From contig NC_039367.1 of NCBI RefSeq assembly GCF_003573695.1, positions 158,765,101 through 158,829,100 on the forward strand: 64,000 nucleotides of DNA, read 5' to 3'. Source of the stretch: Papaver somniferum (taxonomy: Eukaryota; Streptophyta; Magnoliopsida; Ranunculales; Papaveraceae). The position numbers and the translations under genes are program-made. Of this stretch, positions 48,434-59,891 are shown in pieces. Numbering within the stretch: position 1 is the first letter of the stretch; each line of letters opens with the position of its first letter. The notes under the pieces were generated by a model. The model was not told the origin of the DNA, made no database searches, and saw only the letters and a list, made by a program, of their open reading frames with translations.

Positions 48434-48906
48434 TTCTTTTGTGTTTTCTGTTTTTTCATCCTCTATTTTGGTCAAGTTTTTTCCAACAATAAAATCAGGA
48501 TGTTCAAACCCCATAAGTTCAAAACGGAAAGGCGAAGGACCCGGGATGGATCAGATGAGACTAAAGAGGAGCGGTAAGTGGTCAGAAGTTGGCCTTGTCT
48601 TTTCCAACTGAGAAGCAAAAGGATATTTTTGCTGAAATTCAGGCGAGATTAAAAAACGATCAATTCTACATAAGATTGCTCAAATTTAGACCAAGTATAC
48701 TTTGAACCTTTGACTGATACTATTAAACATTCATGGGGTTTGCAGCTGCAAACATTTTACACTCTTCGTCATAAAGTTCTCAACAAAGATTTTAGGAGAG
48801 AACAAGAACCAGCTTACATGCAACATTTAAATTTCGCAACTATGATGTTCACGCCAATGGCTAGCTTGAAGAGCCACCCAATTATAAAACCCGGCGCACA
48901 CGTTGA

Positions 48907-48951
48907 CAAAATAGTTACCTCTAGTTAAAAACTCTAGAGGTAACTATTTTG
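48907..48951. repeat. Perfect 18-bp hairpin upstream of the transporter (unit 2)
   Basis: Identical to the hairpin at 34678-34722, at a similar distance from the start codon. Confidence 0.9.
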
Positions 48952-49253
48952 GTCAGTTCTTAAATTAGTTCTTGGGTCGGCCTAGTGTGAGCCCAATTAT
49001 ATTACTATTAAAACTCTACTCACCAACATGACGTTTCAAGGGTTTCCGTATGACTCGTTCTAAGTCATTGATTTAAACTTCCGACTTATCTCAATTTGGT
49101 TCAAAGTCTTCCTCGAGCAACTTTTATCTTAATTATCTCAGCAATTTTTAGGTGATTTATTCTAGGTTAGAATTTTAACTGTTGGTTTTGTTTTGAGAAA
49201 GCGAATATTAGCTGCAGTGCTGCACCCCTAACGTTGAGATAGTGGCTGGCATC

Positions 49254-51640
49254 ATGCACAGAGGTTCAACAGAAATTGTTGAGACAGATCGCCCGAAATG
49301 CAAAGAGGAGACTGTACCACCTGATGATGTAGTTGATCATCCTCTCGACCGGTATCGCATATATAATATTGTGACTGGATCACTTATATTTGGTTATTAC
49401 TATGGTAAGTATGATTAGTTAGCTTTTTCAATTTTTTTTTTTTTAAGCTAATAATTGTTTTCTGTTTATATAACAAATGAATGATATTAACTAAGATGTT
49501 CAGAAAGACAGATATTTGAATTCGTAGTAGTAATTGATTCTATAATCAGTAAATGGATCCTGATTATAAGCTAAAACTCCTAACAAGGTATTTCTAATTC
49601 TTCAGGATTTATCCTCTCGAGATTTTATATCCAAGATGATATCCAGTCGATTAAACAGGTAAGTATGTACTTATATTGATTAATTTTCTGATTTACATTT
49701 CCCATACTCATAAAACTAAAATTATAATGATTTCCATACCAATTTTTAAAATTCATAGGAAATCATACGGACAGGTGTACTAGGGGCAGTGATTGGTTCG
49801 GCAATTGGGGGTTGGATAAATGACTTTCTAGGTCGAAAATTTGCAATCTTATTTGCCAATGCATTGATATTCGTCAGTGGAGTTCTACTGTCTATTGGTG
49901 ATTGTTCCTCTGATTGTTGGTTGGCAACTGTTTGGAAGACATATATAGGTTTGGGGGTCGGAATGGCATCAATAACCTCACCTATATACATATTAGAAGT
50001 TTCTTCAACTCATCTTCAAGAACACCTTCATACTCGAAATTGTATGCTTTTTGCTGTTGGAAAATTCATCTTCTTTTGTGCTGATACCAAAGTTACTTCT
50101 TACATTCAGGTACACTTATAATTGCTAGTAAATCCTATCTCGCAAGATTAACATCTTCGGTTTATTTTATTTTAAAAAATGAATCATTGCAGGAGCTAGA
50201 GAAGACTTCGGATTATATGATCGCAGTAGTAGGGTTTCCAGCTCTACTTCAATTTGTGATAATGTTGTCGCTCCCTGATTCACCTATTTGGCTATATAAA
50301 AGAGTTAGTATTGAAACATGGAGTTTGTTAATTTCTCATATACTTTTTATTTGTTGTCGATAATAATTTTTTAAAACACAGAACCGGAAAGAGGCCGCAA
50401 TTAAAGAAGCTTTGAGGAAAATTTACAGTTCTGATGAAGTTGTTGAGAAAGAGCTTGGTGCATTAAGTATGTCAATTAAGAATGAAACAGATTGTCAAGA
50501 TGAAAAAGACTCTTCTGTTAGGAGTATCTTGCTTAGGATAAGGACAACATGGGCTAATCCTTTAGAACGCACAAAGATTGTTGTTAGCATTGGTGTGCAA
50601 GTCGCGGAACAGTTAATGAGTGAAAACATGATAATGTATGTTCTTCCCTGTATCATGAGGATGGGTGGCATCTTTGTATCACCGAACCCTAAATGGGACA
50701 TCTGGTACATGAAGTTTTCTTTATTAACGTGGTGTGGTCTATATGGTATTCATGGTTCAGGTCTTCCTTACTTTACTATGAAACTTCGGAGGAGGAAAAC
50801 TTTGCTTGTCAAATCATACCGTATGATGGTGGGTCTTTTTGTGTTAAGCGTCATCTTTATAATATCACCAGATAATACTGAAGGAGTGAGTAAATTGGAG
50901 ACTGTCACCCATTTTGGTGATAGTGCATGTTCGAGTTATATTTCAGCTCCAGATGCAGATACATGGAACTGTGCGACATGCCTTCGAGCAGGATGTGGGT
51001 TTTGCGCTGGTATTGATGACAAACTCATGGTAAGGAAATTGTTTACTCTAATTTTAACTGAAGTAGGACCACAATTCCCACTAACCTAGTTTTGATTGAT
51101 ACTTCATTATTTGTTCAATGTGCAATTGCAAAATAAGCATGGATTTTTTTATTTTTTATTTTGTTACTACTGATGAATGGTTCTTTCCTTCTACGCAGCG
51201 TGCACCTGGCGGTGCCTGCTTGACGATAGAACCTAATGGGACATCAGCATCCTGTTTGGCTGAACATCGGATTTGGTTCACACAAGATTCCGTCACAAGG
51301 CAATGCGGAATAAGTCTTCCTGGAGCAGCATCTATTGAATTTTTACTAGTCTGTGTTGTTCCCTATACATTTGCGTTGGAATCACATATGTGTTCAAGGA
51401 TGTACAAGGCAGAAGTTAGAGGCAAACTTGTCGGGACGGTTGCAGCGACTAACTGGATCTTCTTCCTTGCGGTCATTGTATCATCTTATAATAAATAAAG
51501 TTGTAGGGTTTCCCTTCTCAATGCTACTCATCAGTTTGATTTCTTTCTCTGTTACTCGGTTGATCAAATGGTCTTATTTGTCGGTACCTGAGATGAAAGG
51601 TTCCTTCCAGTCGGAAGATAGTCAGTCAAAAGTCAGTTGA
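49254..51640 (+). pseudogene. Inositol transporter-like gene, unit 2, nearly intact
   Basis: Exons: 49254-49404, 49606-49658, 49759-50109, 50193-50303, 50382-51029 and 51199-51640. Exons 1 to 5 read through in one frame (MHRGSTEIVETD at the start), with GSAIGGWINDFLGRK and LRRRKTLLVKSYRM intact, unlike unit 1. In exon 6 a two-base loss (ttataataaataaag against tatataataaataaag in unit 1) shifts the frame in the last helix and gives a stop at 51496-51498, about 50 residues early. Compared with functional INT proteins, helix 7 has VQVAEQLMSENMIMY where QQ and GIN are usual, helix 4-5 text is diverged, and the loop keeps its Cys pattern. Start chosen because it is the first ATG in frame and precedes the VVDHPLDRYRIYN leader. 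Either a decayed transporter or one with changed substrate use. Confidence 0.86.
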
Positions 51641-52554
51641 AGAGATACTCTTGGTACAAATATTGTCACCTTTTATGTTTCCTTAGGTTTAATAACTAGC
51701 TAGAAGATTTAAGTTAGGGTAGTTTGTCTTTCCGTCGTTTATGTTTCCTTCCTTGGGTTTTCCTTCCAAGACTCACTGTTCTAGCATTGCCGGTGTCATG
51801 CGACCAAATTGTGTTGTGTTATTTGACACTTCTTTTATTTGTATCAAATACCGTATGTATCAATTTCAGCCAAAAAACAGCGCACACCATTTCTGAATAG
51901 AAATAAAAAACTTCAAATCCAATGCACTGGTACGAGTTGGCTCTCTTTGAGCACTATACTAAACAATTATCGATGAATTCTCCACTTCGTGACACTGCTC
52001 ATGTAACGAAGTACTGCTGATTCTGAGAACTTAACACGCATCATTTGATATGAATCAAATAGATCATACCACTACTCCTCTATGTGTGGTTCAAGTAGAT
52101 ACTCGTTGTTCCTCCCCACAAAATTTCTAGAATTAATAGGAATCTTCAAATCCAAATTAGTTATGGATTTAGCTAAATTAGAGCGCACATTTCCACTAGA
52201 CGAAATTACACAAGTATCGGTCAAATACGAAAACGCTGCTGGTACTATCACTTATCACAAGGAAGAAGTCAGCATGCATCAAACATTCCTAATTATCACA
52301 GGTCACAGGAAAATCAACATGCGTGTGTCTACAGGTGATAATGAGGCTTGATCATATAACCTTAAAACTAGTCGGATCACAAAATGAAAGCATCCTGTAC
52401 TCGATTCCTTCAAAATGCAAACAAGTAACATACACAGATAACTAGACATTGTTTCCATAGAATTAAGATCAATAGAAGAGTACAGCAAAATAAAGGTAAA
52501 TGCGCCTAGGCATACTTTCCCCACACTCCATGTTAGCACATAACTCCCAAGAAT
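51641..52554. other. Downstream region of the transporter (unit 2)
   Basis: Copy of 37409-38322, including the unrecognised 89-codon frame (52082-52351). Confidence 0.5.
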
Positions 52555-53362
52555 TGTAGTTGTAAGATTTCTTACAACTACACTTCACTTAATCTGGTTA
52601 TCTCTCTGTGTAATCATCGTGGACAATTGTTTTATTGAATAAATATTCAAATCACTTACAAGATGAATGGAAATCTATAACAACACTTCTTGTAACCTAA
52701 ATTTATTCTCTCTCTCTTTTTATCTCTCTTACAAGACTTGTCCTAGAATCCTCACATAAAAGATGACTCTCTCCTTTATATAGGATTTTACATAGTGGAT
52801 GACAGCTAAGAATCCCTTTATTTTCGGGATCACTGTGCGACATATTCGCTCATATACAATCGCTCATCTTCGCATAACTTACTTCTTCGCATAATTCTTC
52901 ACACTTTACCCGTGACTTTGTTGACATCATCTGATGTGTCATTTCAATTTGTTGTGTGCGATTCTCCTCGCATATTGTATTCTTCACTTCGCTTATTTAT
53001 TAACTTGTGCGATATTTAACTCCTACATTTGCCTCTTCTCGTGTCGCTGATTCTTAAAAATGAGCGATATGAGAAATTCTTCTTTTTAAGATCGCACATG
53101 CTTATCTTTTTACTTTCCCGACAGTTATCCGGATTTCAAGTCCTTCTTGTGTACGCGTGTCCTTTTAACCACTCATTTCTTGACACATCTCTTTTAACCA
53201 CAAGTTTTTATCCGTTCATTTCTTCGCAATAATGAGAGTAAATTTCGAAAAACGGGTCGCTCTTTCCTATATATATTCTCTTTCTCATACAACATTTTTC
53301 TTTTATTCTTCTTTTTATCTTCTTCATTCTCTCTCACCTTCTGTGCAAATTCCCATTCTCTA

Positions 53363-55906
53363 ATGGCTCCTGCTGGTAAAAATATGGAGATCGAATTTAA
53401 CAGAATGAAAACCGACTTTAATCAAAGAGGTTATGAACTCTCCCTGCCTCCTTATAACTTCGCATCCAAACTTAACCTTGAACTAATTAGATCTGAGGAG
53501 TGGAGTAACCAAAAAATCATTGTTTCGTTAGGTCAACTTCAGTCTAAGCCAATCCCTTTATATAACCCTGATATTCCTTTGTTTTATAGAATTCTTGCTG
53601 ATGAAAGATTCGCACGAGGAATATTTTAACTGAGTGGTGATGCTATTAGGATATCCTTAGCGTATGCTCGTCGCGCAGCTGGTCTTGGAAATTCTTATCC
53701 CGAGGAAGTGCGAAAAGAAGGTCATCGTGACAAAGTCATAGATTCTGCTAAGTACACTCTTGATAATTTCTTTAAGAATTATTATATCGCTATCATGAAA
53801 AGTAATGTGACTAAATGGGCTGTTCGCGTAAGGAGAGCAGATGATATTTCCGAAGATGATAAAATAATGCGAGATGTAGATTGGAATTCAAACTCTAATC
53901 GTGTTGCTCGCAGATCTAATGATTCTAGTTGGCATAATTGTCCTGTTATCCTGCAAGAATCCTTTGTTTCTGGTAGAGCTGCGGATGGTTCGGATAATCC
54001 TCTTCCCGAAGATTTTCCCCCTATCAACCTTGGGAATTTAAATTACTCGAGAACGAGGAAAAGAAAGTAACGGTATGTGACTCTCTTAAACCAATTTGTA
54101 AATCTTTGTAACTTTCTTATATTTTATTTCTTCTCTTTCGCAGGATGACTCAAAGGTCAATACTTCTCCCAAGGTATGAACTTCGCAGAATAAATAAGTA
54201 AGAAACACACTTCTCATGTTAACAATATTGTTTCCTCTGTTACTTGTATTGATTATTCTCACAGGTTAATCCGTTGAGCGACAAAACTTTAGGCAAAAGC
54301 AAGAGAATCTCTAAGAAACCTGCTTCAAAGAATTTACCCCAGAAAACCTCATTGAAAGAGGATGTCTCTAGAAAGCGTGCGAGATATGATTCTTCTTCAA
54401 GCTCTGAATCTTCGGAGAGAAATACCTTAGCTTCTGAAGAAGAAGTTTCTATTGACTCGTATCGTCAAAAGCTGTCTGATCTTTTTTCTGGAGATTCCCT
54501 TGCTACTCTTGATGATGATGAAACTGAACGTGCCTTCCAAATGATCTCAAAGATCTGTACTATTCCTGACTTGGGGGATCGATCTCTTCGCGGAGTTGCC
54601 TCTGCGATAAATCCAGATTTTCAATTTCAATAAATTGCTTGGTCACACTCTACAACATTTATCTTTGATTTTTTCCTTATTTGCAACATCCACTTATGAT
54701 ATTTTTATCTTTACAGGGTGCCCTCATATCTTATGCAATTGCTTTAGACAATGATAGGAAACTTCACAAGTTACAAGCTGAGAATGCCAAACTGAAACAT
54801 GAGACATATACTCTTTCAGATGCGAATGTGATCCTTGCGAACGAGAATACCAAACTTAAAAATGAGAATTCTAATTATCAATTGGTCCTTCAAACTCGAG
54901 AAAGAAACAAGGAACTCATTGGTATGTAATTCAGACTTTCTCACTCTTTTTCCTTCATTCAATCATTCGCACTTCTTACTTGATTTTCTTCGCAGACCTG
55001 TATAACCTTTCACATGAAGCGGCTAATCTTCCTGATGCTGAAACTCTTTTAGAACATCTCAATTCCTCTTTAAGTAATTTCCCCAATCGAGGATTTGAAA
55101 ACCTTATATTAGAAGAATTAATATTAAAATATACTACTCTTAGAGAACGCCATAAAAATGCATTATCCGCTGCAAACAATTTTGAACGACGCTTTTATCA
55201 GGAGAAAGAAGCAATTCAAATATTGGAGTCAAAGAAAAACAATCTTATTACTGAAAAAGATGAAATTGCTCTTAGGGGTGCGAAAGCATTAGAAAAATTT
55301 CAAGAATCCCTTATTCAGATTAAGATAGAGCGTGATTCAGCTTGTCGTGTGAGAGATATTCTTGTTGAGGAAAGAAACTTAGTTCGACTCAACTCCTTAT
55401 AGAAAGTGAATTTGAGCTCAATTGGGCTGCTAGAGTTCTGAACGATGCTAGAAATAATTTAGGTGTAAATGTTAGTCTTCATACTGAGCATTCTACATTG
55501 GTCGTGGACATTATTTCCAATTATGAAGGTCATCTGTTGTTCTGTGATCTTCATTTTTATATATCATTTTTTTTTTGTTTTTATATCCCTTAACTTTTTT
55601 TTTTACTTCGCAGAGAAAGAGAAGGAACAACAAAAGCGAATTTCAGAACTAGAAACTCGCTTAGCTTCTAAAGAAGAAGAATCGTTTGCTCGTAATTCAA
55701 AGTATCAGCAACTGAAGCAGAATTGGTTTAATTTAGTCCAGAACAACAGCAACGATGCTAATCGTTCTCGTGAGGCTCCTGTTAAGCGATTTTGTGTCGA
55801 TAATGGTATTCCTTTGTCGAAGTACCATTTCCCAGCTATCCAAGTTACTGATGAAGAGGAAGATTCTGAAGAAGAAGTCAGTGATTCTGAGTCTGAGCGA
55901 AATTAG
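53363..55906 (+). CDS. Antisense spliced gene of element Y (unit 2), best copy
   Basis: Exons: 53363-54070 (exact end uncertain), 54144-54173, 54265 to about 54633, 54717-54921, 54996-55528 and 55614-55906, with donors such as GTATGA, GTATGT and GTCATC and acceptors ending TTCGCAG, TCACAG and TTTACAG. Exon 1 (MAPAGKNMEIEF, QKIIVSLGQLQSKPIPLY, DNFFKNYYIAIM) has one in-frame TAA (53627-53629); exon 3 carries KKPASKNLPQKT and a Ser-rich run; exons 4 to 6 are coiled coil and end DSESERN. A shift near 55400, shared with unit 1, lies in exon 5. The GQL..PLY block and the coiled-coil tail are shared with the antisense gene of X, so I call it the same kind of gene. A nuclear, nucleic-acid-related role could be guessed from Arg/Lys runs (RTRKRK) but is unproven. 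Confidence 0.72.
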
Positions 55907-57642
55907 AAAGATGAAAATTGATTGCTTCTTCTTGTTGTAGTATACTTGTAAATTCTTGTAAACTCAGCTTTCATCTTTTTAATATGATTCTTATTTTCTT
56001 CGCTTCGTATTTGTGACTTCTTCATATGAAAGTAGGATTATCAAAATGTGGCAAATAACATTTCTTTTGCATTCCCATTCTTGCCTCTTGTTATTTGTTG
56101 TATCTTTGATTATACCAAGATAATTGCTATCCTTTATCCAAATATTCTCTTGGTGCGAGCATATGGGAAACTTTTAGAATTAACTTTATGTATTATTCGT
56201 GAGGTCTTATTTGTTCCTTCCTATGTAAAGGTCTTATGTTGCCTCTTTTATGTGCGATGAAATCGCAGGCAGTCGTTACACCATAGTGTATTGACCCATT
56301 GATCTCATCTTACCAATTTCTCTTTGTATTATTTCCTCTTCGGGTTAATTCGCATAAATATCTCAAGTCTTAGTACTCCCATGAGTAAAAGTCTTGGAAC
56401 ATTTACGTCTTTTAACACAATTCAGCTCCCTGATGGAGGGTTTCGTCCTTATCTTCCCCCTGGTTGGCTCTTCAAGGAAGCTTACCTCTATCTGGTTAAG
56501 ATTATGGCTCTTCGCATCCGGCTTTTCAATAACCAGTTGACTTCGCAATCTCGCATACACTACATATAGGGTTTATGGAAGCAAGATCGCACCCTAAGTG
56601 GGGTATCTTCGGGTCGAGTGCATCATAATCAGGAGCTGTCAAGAGTGGCACGGTACGCTCCAGATGTCCCGGGAACTCTTGACTCAACCGAGTACCTCGG
56701 CGCCCTGATCGAGTTTCTGCACTCCTTAGGAGAGCCTTTCTCACCTTAGGCTCTCAATCTAAGATTAGTATCTTAGACTGAAAATTTAAGGTATATCTCC
56801 CGGATGGGCATTATCGTTTAATTCTCACCCCAAATCTGCACAACTCAAGTTCCGGGGTCGGTGTAGCCTTCCCTTGAGTCATTCCTTCTAGGTATTTCCA
56901 ATTATGACGCGCGTTAGGTCTTACTATTTTTCCTCTTGCATATGAGCGAACTAGGGTGCACGCCATATTTGGATTCCTAGACAATCTGATAATAAATATC
57001 ATTTTCTGTAGCCTTTTATAAAGGTCTTATTATAAAGATTTCTCTTTGTATTTTCTTATTATGGTTTTACCATATGAATTTAAAGTTTTTCATTTCAATA
57101 ACCTGTAGTACATAAATGTTGTTATCAAATCATCTGACTCAAAGAAAATCATACACATTCGTTATATGCATTTGTCTTCCTCATTTCTGACTCTTCCGAA
57201 ATTCGCACGTGTGCGACATACCATACGAATATGTCGCACATGTTTATAATCATTCAACTGGCATTGTGCGAACATCCTTTTGCGTTTCACCTTATGATGT
57301 TTTGTCTCCACTTATTTTGTTGCTTTTGTTGATATTCATCTGCATCTTTTATTATCCATTTTTACCACTTCCTTTATTGATTTCTTCTACCACTTTCCTT
57401 CCACCATGAACTTTCCATCAAATGTTGTTTTCTTTCCTTCCGTTACTCGATTTCATTATACTTCCTCAGACATCGACCATTAATCTCTCTGCTCTTTTAC
57501 TATCTGCTGCATTGCTTTGCCAATTTCTTCGCTTAGACTCCCTTGCTTCGCATCTATCAATATCAATTTCTTGACAACTTTTACTTTCAACTGTGTCCCC
57601 TCTTATAATTCCAACACCCTTAGGTAAAGAAAACTTGATACA
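55907..57642. other. Non-coding interior of element Y (unit 2)
   Basis: Copy of 41660-43439. No polymerase motifs. Confidence 0.55.
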
Positions 57643-58083
57643 CTAATGAAAGGTTGATGCAACAACTAGTATACTATTGAGCCATGGTCTTCCAATTAAA
57701 GCATTGTATGGTGACTCAATATCCACTGCACAGAATATGATTTCTGTCGGTAAGCTTTGTACAAGAATCCTCATAGTCACCTCCCCTTTTGGTTTGTTCG
57801 CAGAGCCGTTAAAACCATAGATCTTGTATGTTGAGGGGATCAATTCATCGTCTCTGCCACTCATTATTTTGTATGTGTGATAAAATAGAATATCCACTGA
57901 ACTTCCAGTGTCTATAAGAATTCTATTTATCGCCCAGGTGTTTTTCTCATTTTCTTCTTGATCTTCTTCTAATGGTTTCGGGTTAATTCCCAATATTACC
58001 ACTAACGGGCACTCATGTGAAGCTTTTCCTTCTGGGACTTCATCTGCGCTGAACGAAATTTTCTGCTTTTGCCAGTCCTTCAA
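57643..58083 (-). pseudogene. Ty3/gypsy aspartic protease of element Y (unit 2), frame intact
   Basis: 147 codons without a stop on the minus strand. Starts KDWQKQKISFSADEVPEG, then the active site ILIDTGSSVDILFYHTYK, FNGSANKPKG, and VDIESPYNALIGRPWLNS, the standard second half of plant gypsy proteases. The residue order equals that of X (EDWMKLPISFSASEAPEG), but the active site is DTG instead of DGG. It is cut off from any polymerase, so it is classed with the dead element although its own frame is open. Confidence 0.85.
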
Positions 58084-58212
58084 AGATGGTATTTTTGCCA
58101 GGTTGAAAATTTCCCTTCCTTCATCATCTCTTGCATATACTCGACTTAAGATATTATCATGAAAATCTTCTATGTTTTTGAATGAATGTATGATCGAGTT
58201 ACATAATAGATT

Positions 58213-58527
58213 CTATTCCTTCGCTCCCACCTCAATAACAAATGTGTTCCTATCCATTTCCTTTCCGTATTTATTTCCTTGAGATGGTGGTGGTGGTAAA
58301 TTTCCTGTTTGATTTAGTAGGAAGTGGTCTAACTTTCCCTGCTCGATCATCCGCAGTATAATCTTCCTCACATTTCTGCAGTTGCTTGTTGTATGACCAT
58401 GGAATCTGTGATAGACACAAAATTCTTTACTCTTCCTCCCTGGTGGTGGCTCTTCGCCTGCATTATGTGGTTCTGGAATATCATCCATTAGGAGAGCAGC
58501 TTCCCATACTTTATCCACCGTTAGATC
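58213..58527 (-). pseudogene. Ty3/gypsy gag C-terminus of element Y (unit 2)
   Basis: Frame from 58518: DKVWEAALLMDDIPEPHNAG, FCVYHRFHGHTTSNCRN, KIILRMIEQGKLDHFL, ending VIEVGAKE. The frame ahead of it (DLTV) is cut at the unit joint. Confidence 0.85.
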
Positions 58528-59592
58528 AAATCTTAAGAGAAATCAGATTTGTTAAGTGCTCTAAAGAAACATCAATATACAGAGGAGAATAAAATGGAAC
58601 GCTTCTTGTGATTGCAGTCTATGTAGATGATCTATTTTTGACTGGCAACTCCCTTAAGGTGATCAATGAGTTCAAGAGAGAAATGTCATCAAAGTTTGAG
58701 ATGTCAGACCTCGAAAAACTCACTTATTACCTTGGCATAGAAGTCCATCAAGGAGTAGATGGGATTCAGATTAAGCAAGAAGCTTATGCAAGGAGAATTC
58801 TGAAAGAAGCATGACTTGAAACTTTTAATCCAACTAAGATACTAATGGAGTTTGGACTTAAAGTTTCAAAGGCACAAGAAGAAGCTGAGATTGATCCAAC
58901 GAGTTACAGAAGAAATGTTAGATTCCTAAGATACTTATTACACACAAGACCAGATTTGGCTTTCTCTGTGGGAGTAGCAAGCCGTTATATGCAGAGTCCA
59001 CGCAAGTCTCATGGTGATGTAATAAAGCAGATATTGAGATATCTAAGAGGAACAATCAGCTGTGGATTGAAGTATGGTTGAGGAGGATCAAAAGGAATTG
59101 TTGGGTATAGTGACAACAGTCATAATATTGACTAAGATGATGGAAAAGGTACAACTGGTCATATATTTTATCTAGGTGAAGCACCTATTACATGGTGTTC
59201 ACAGAAGCAAGACACTGTAGCCCTCTCATCCCGTGAAGCTGAGTTTATGGCCGCAACAGAAGTAGTTAAACAATCAATATGGCCTCAAGAACTGTTGGGT
59301 GAAATCAAAGAAAGAGAACCTGAAAAGTTCTCATCAAGTTTGATAATAAGTCTGCAATTGCACTCACTAAAAATCCAGTGTTTCATGGGAAGACGAAACA
59401 CATTCACAAAAGGTACCATTTAATACGAGAATGCATCGAGAAGGAGGTCATTAATGTTGAACACATACCAGGAACTGAGCAGAAAGCAGATATATTGACA
59501 AAGGAATTAGCTCGGATCAAGTTTGAAGAAATGATACAACTGATTGGAGTACAAGATATGTCACGGGTAAGGTTGAAGCTTAAGGGGGAGAA
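58520..59592 (+). pseudogene. Copia reverse transcriptase/RNase H fragment (unit 3)
   Basis: Same region as in unit 2, with YVDD (AVYVDDLFLTGNSL) and [16 protein letters not shown]. Variants such as RNVRFLRYLL and CGLKYG distinguish it from units 1 and 2. Broken by shifts and stops. Confidence 0.88.
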
Positions 59593-59886
59593 TGTTGGAT
59601 TAACTTCAACATAGAAGTCACTAACAAGCTGGTTAGGACAAGATTAGGAAATTGATGTAATCCTAAGGGAATTAGAAGTCATCTAGTTCTAAGAAAAGGA
59701 AAGACATGTAATAAGGTAATAGGACTAGGAAAAGGAATTCATAGTTCTATATAAATATGATCACCAAAGTTGTGGTTGATCATCTGAGCAAGATTAGAAC
59801 TTGTGTTTAGTTTTGAGAGATTTTCTAAACATCAATAAAGAGAGTTGTCTTTATATAAGTTAAGTTTCATCTTGCAGTTGCCATTA
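59593..59886 (+). repeat. Copia 3' LTR (unit 3)
   Basis: 294 bp, then CCTAC at 59887-59891. Has acatgt, gttgtgg, gttgtct and cttgcag, like the 5' LTR at 27327 and unlike units 1 and 2. Confidence 0.9.
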
Positions 59887-59891
59887 CCTAC

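Larger units (their letters stand above)
44268..58519 (+). repeat. 14.25-kb tandem unit, copy 2
   Basis: From GTTAGATC at 44268 to the next joint at 58520; 14252 bp. Same order of parts as unit 1. It is generally the cleaner copy of elements INT and Y. Confidence 0.93.
52555..58527 (-). mobile_element. Element Y (unit 2)
   Basis: Starts with the palindrome TGTAGTTGTAAG/CTTACAACTACA at 52555-52582. Same layout as in unit 1: antisense gene 53363-55906, spacer 55907-57642, protease 57643-58083, gag tail 58213-58527, all of gag-pro on the minus strand. Confidence 0.75.
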
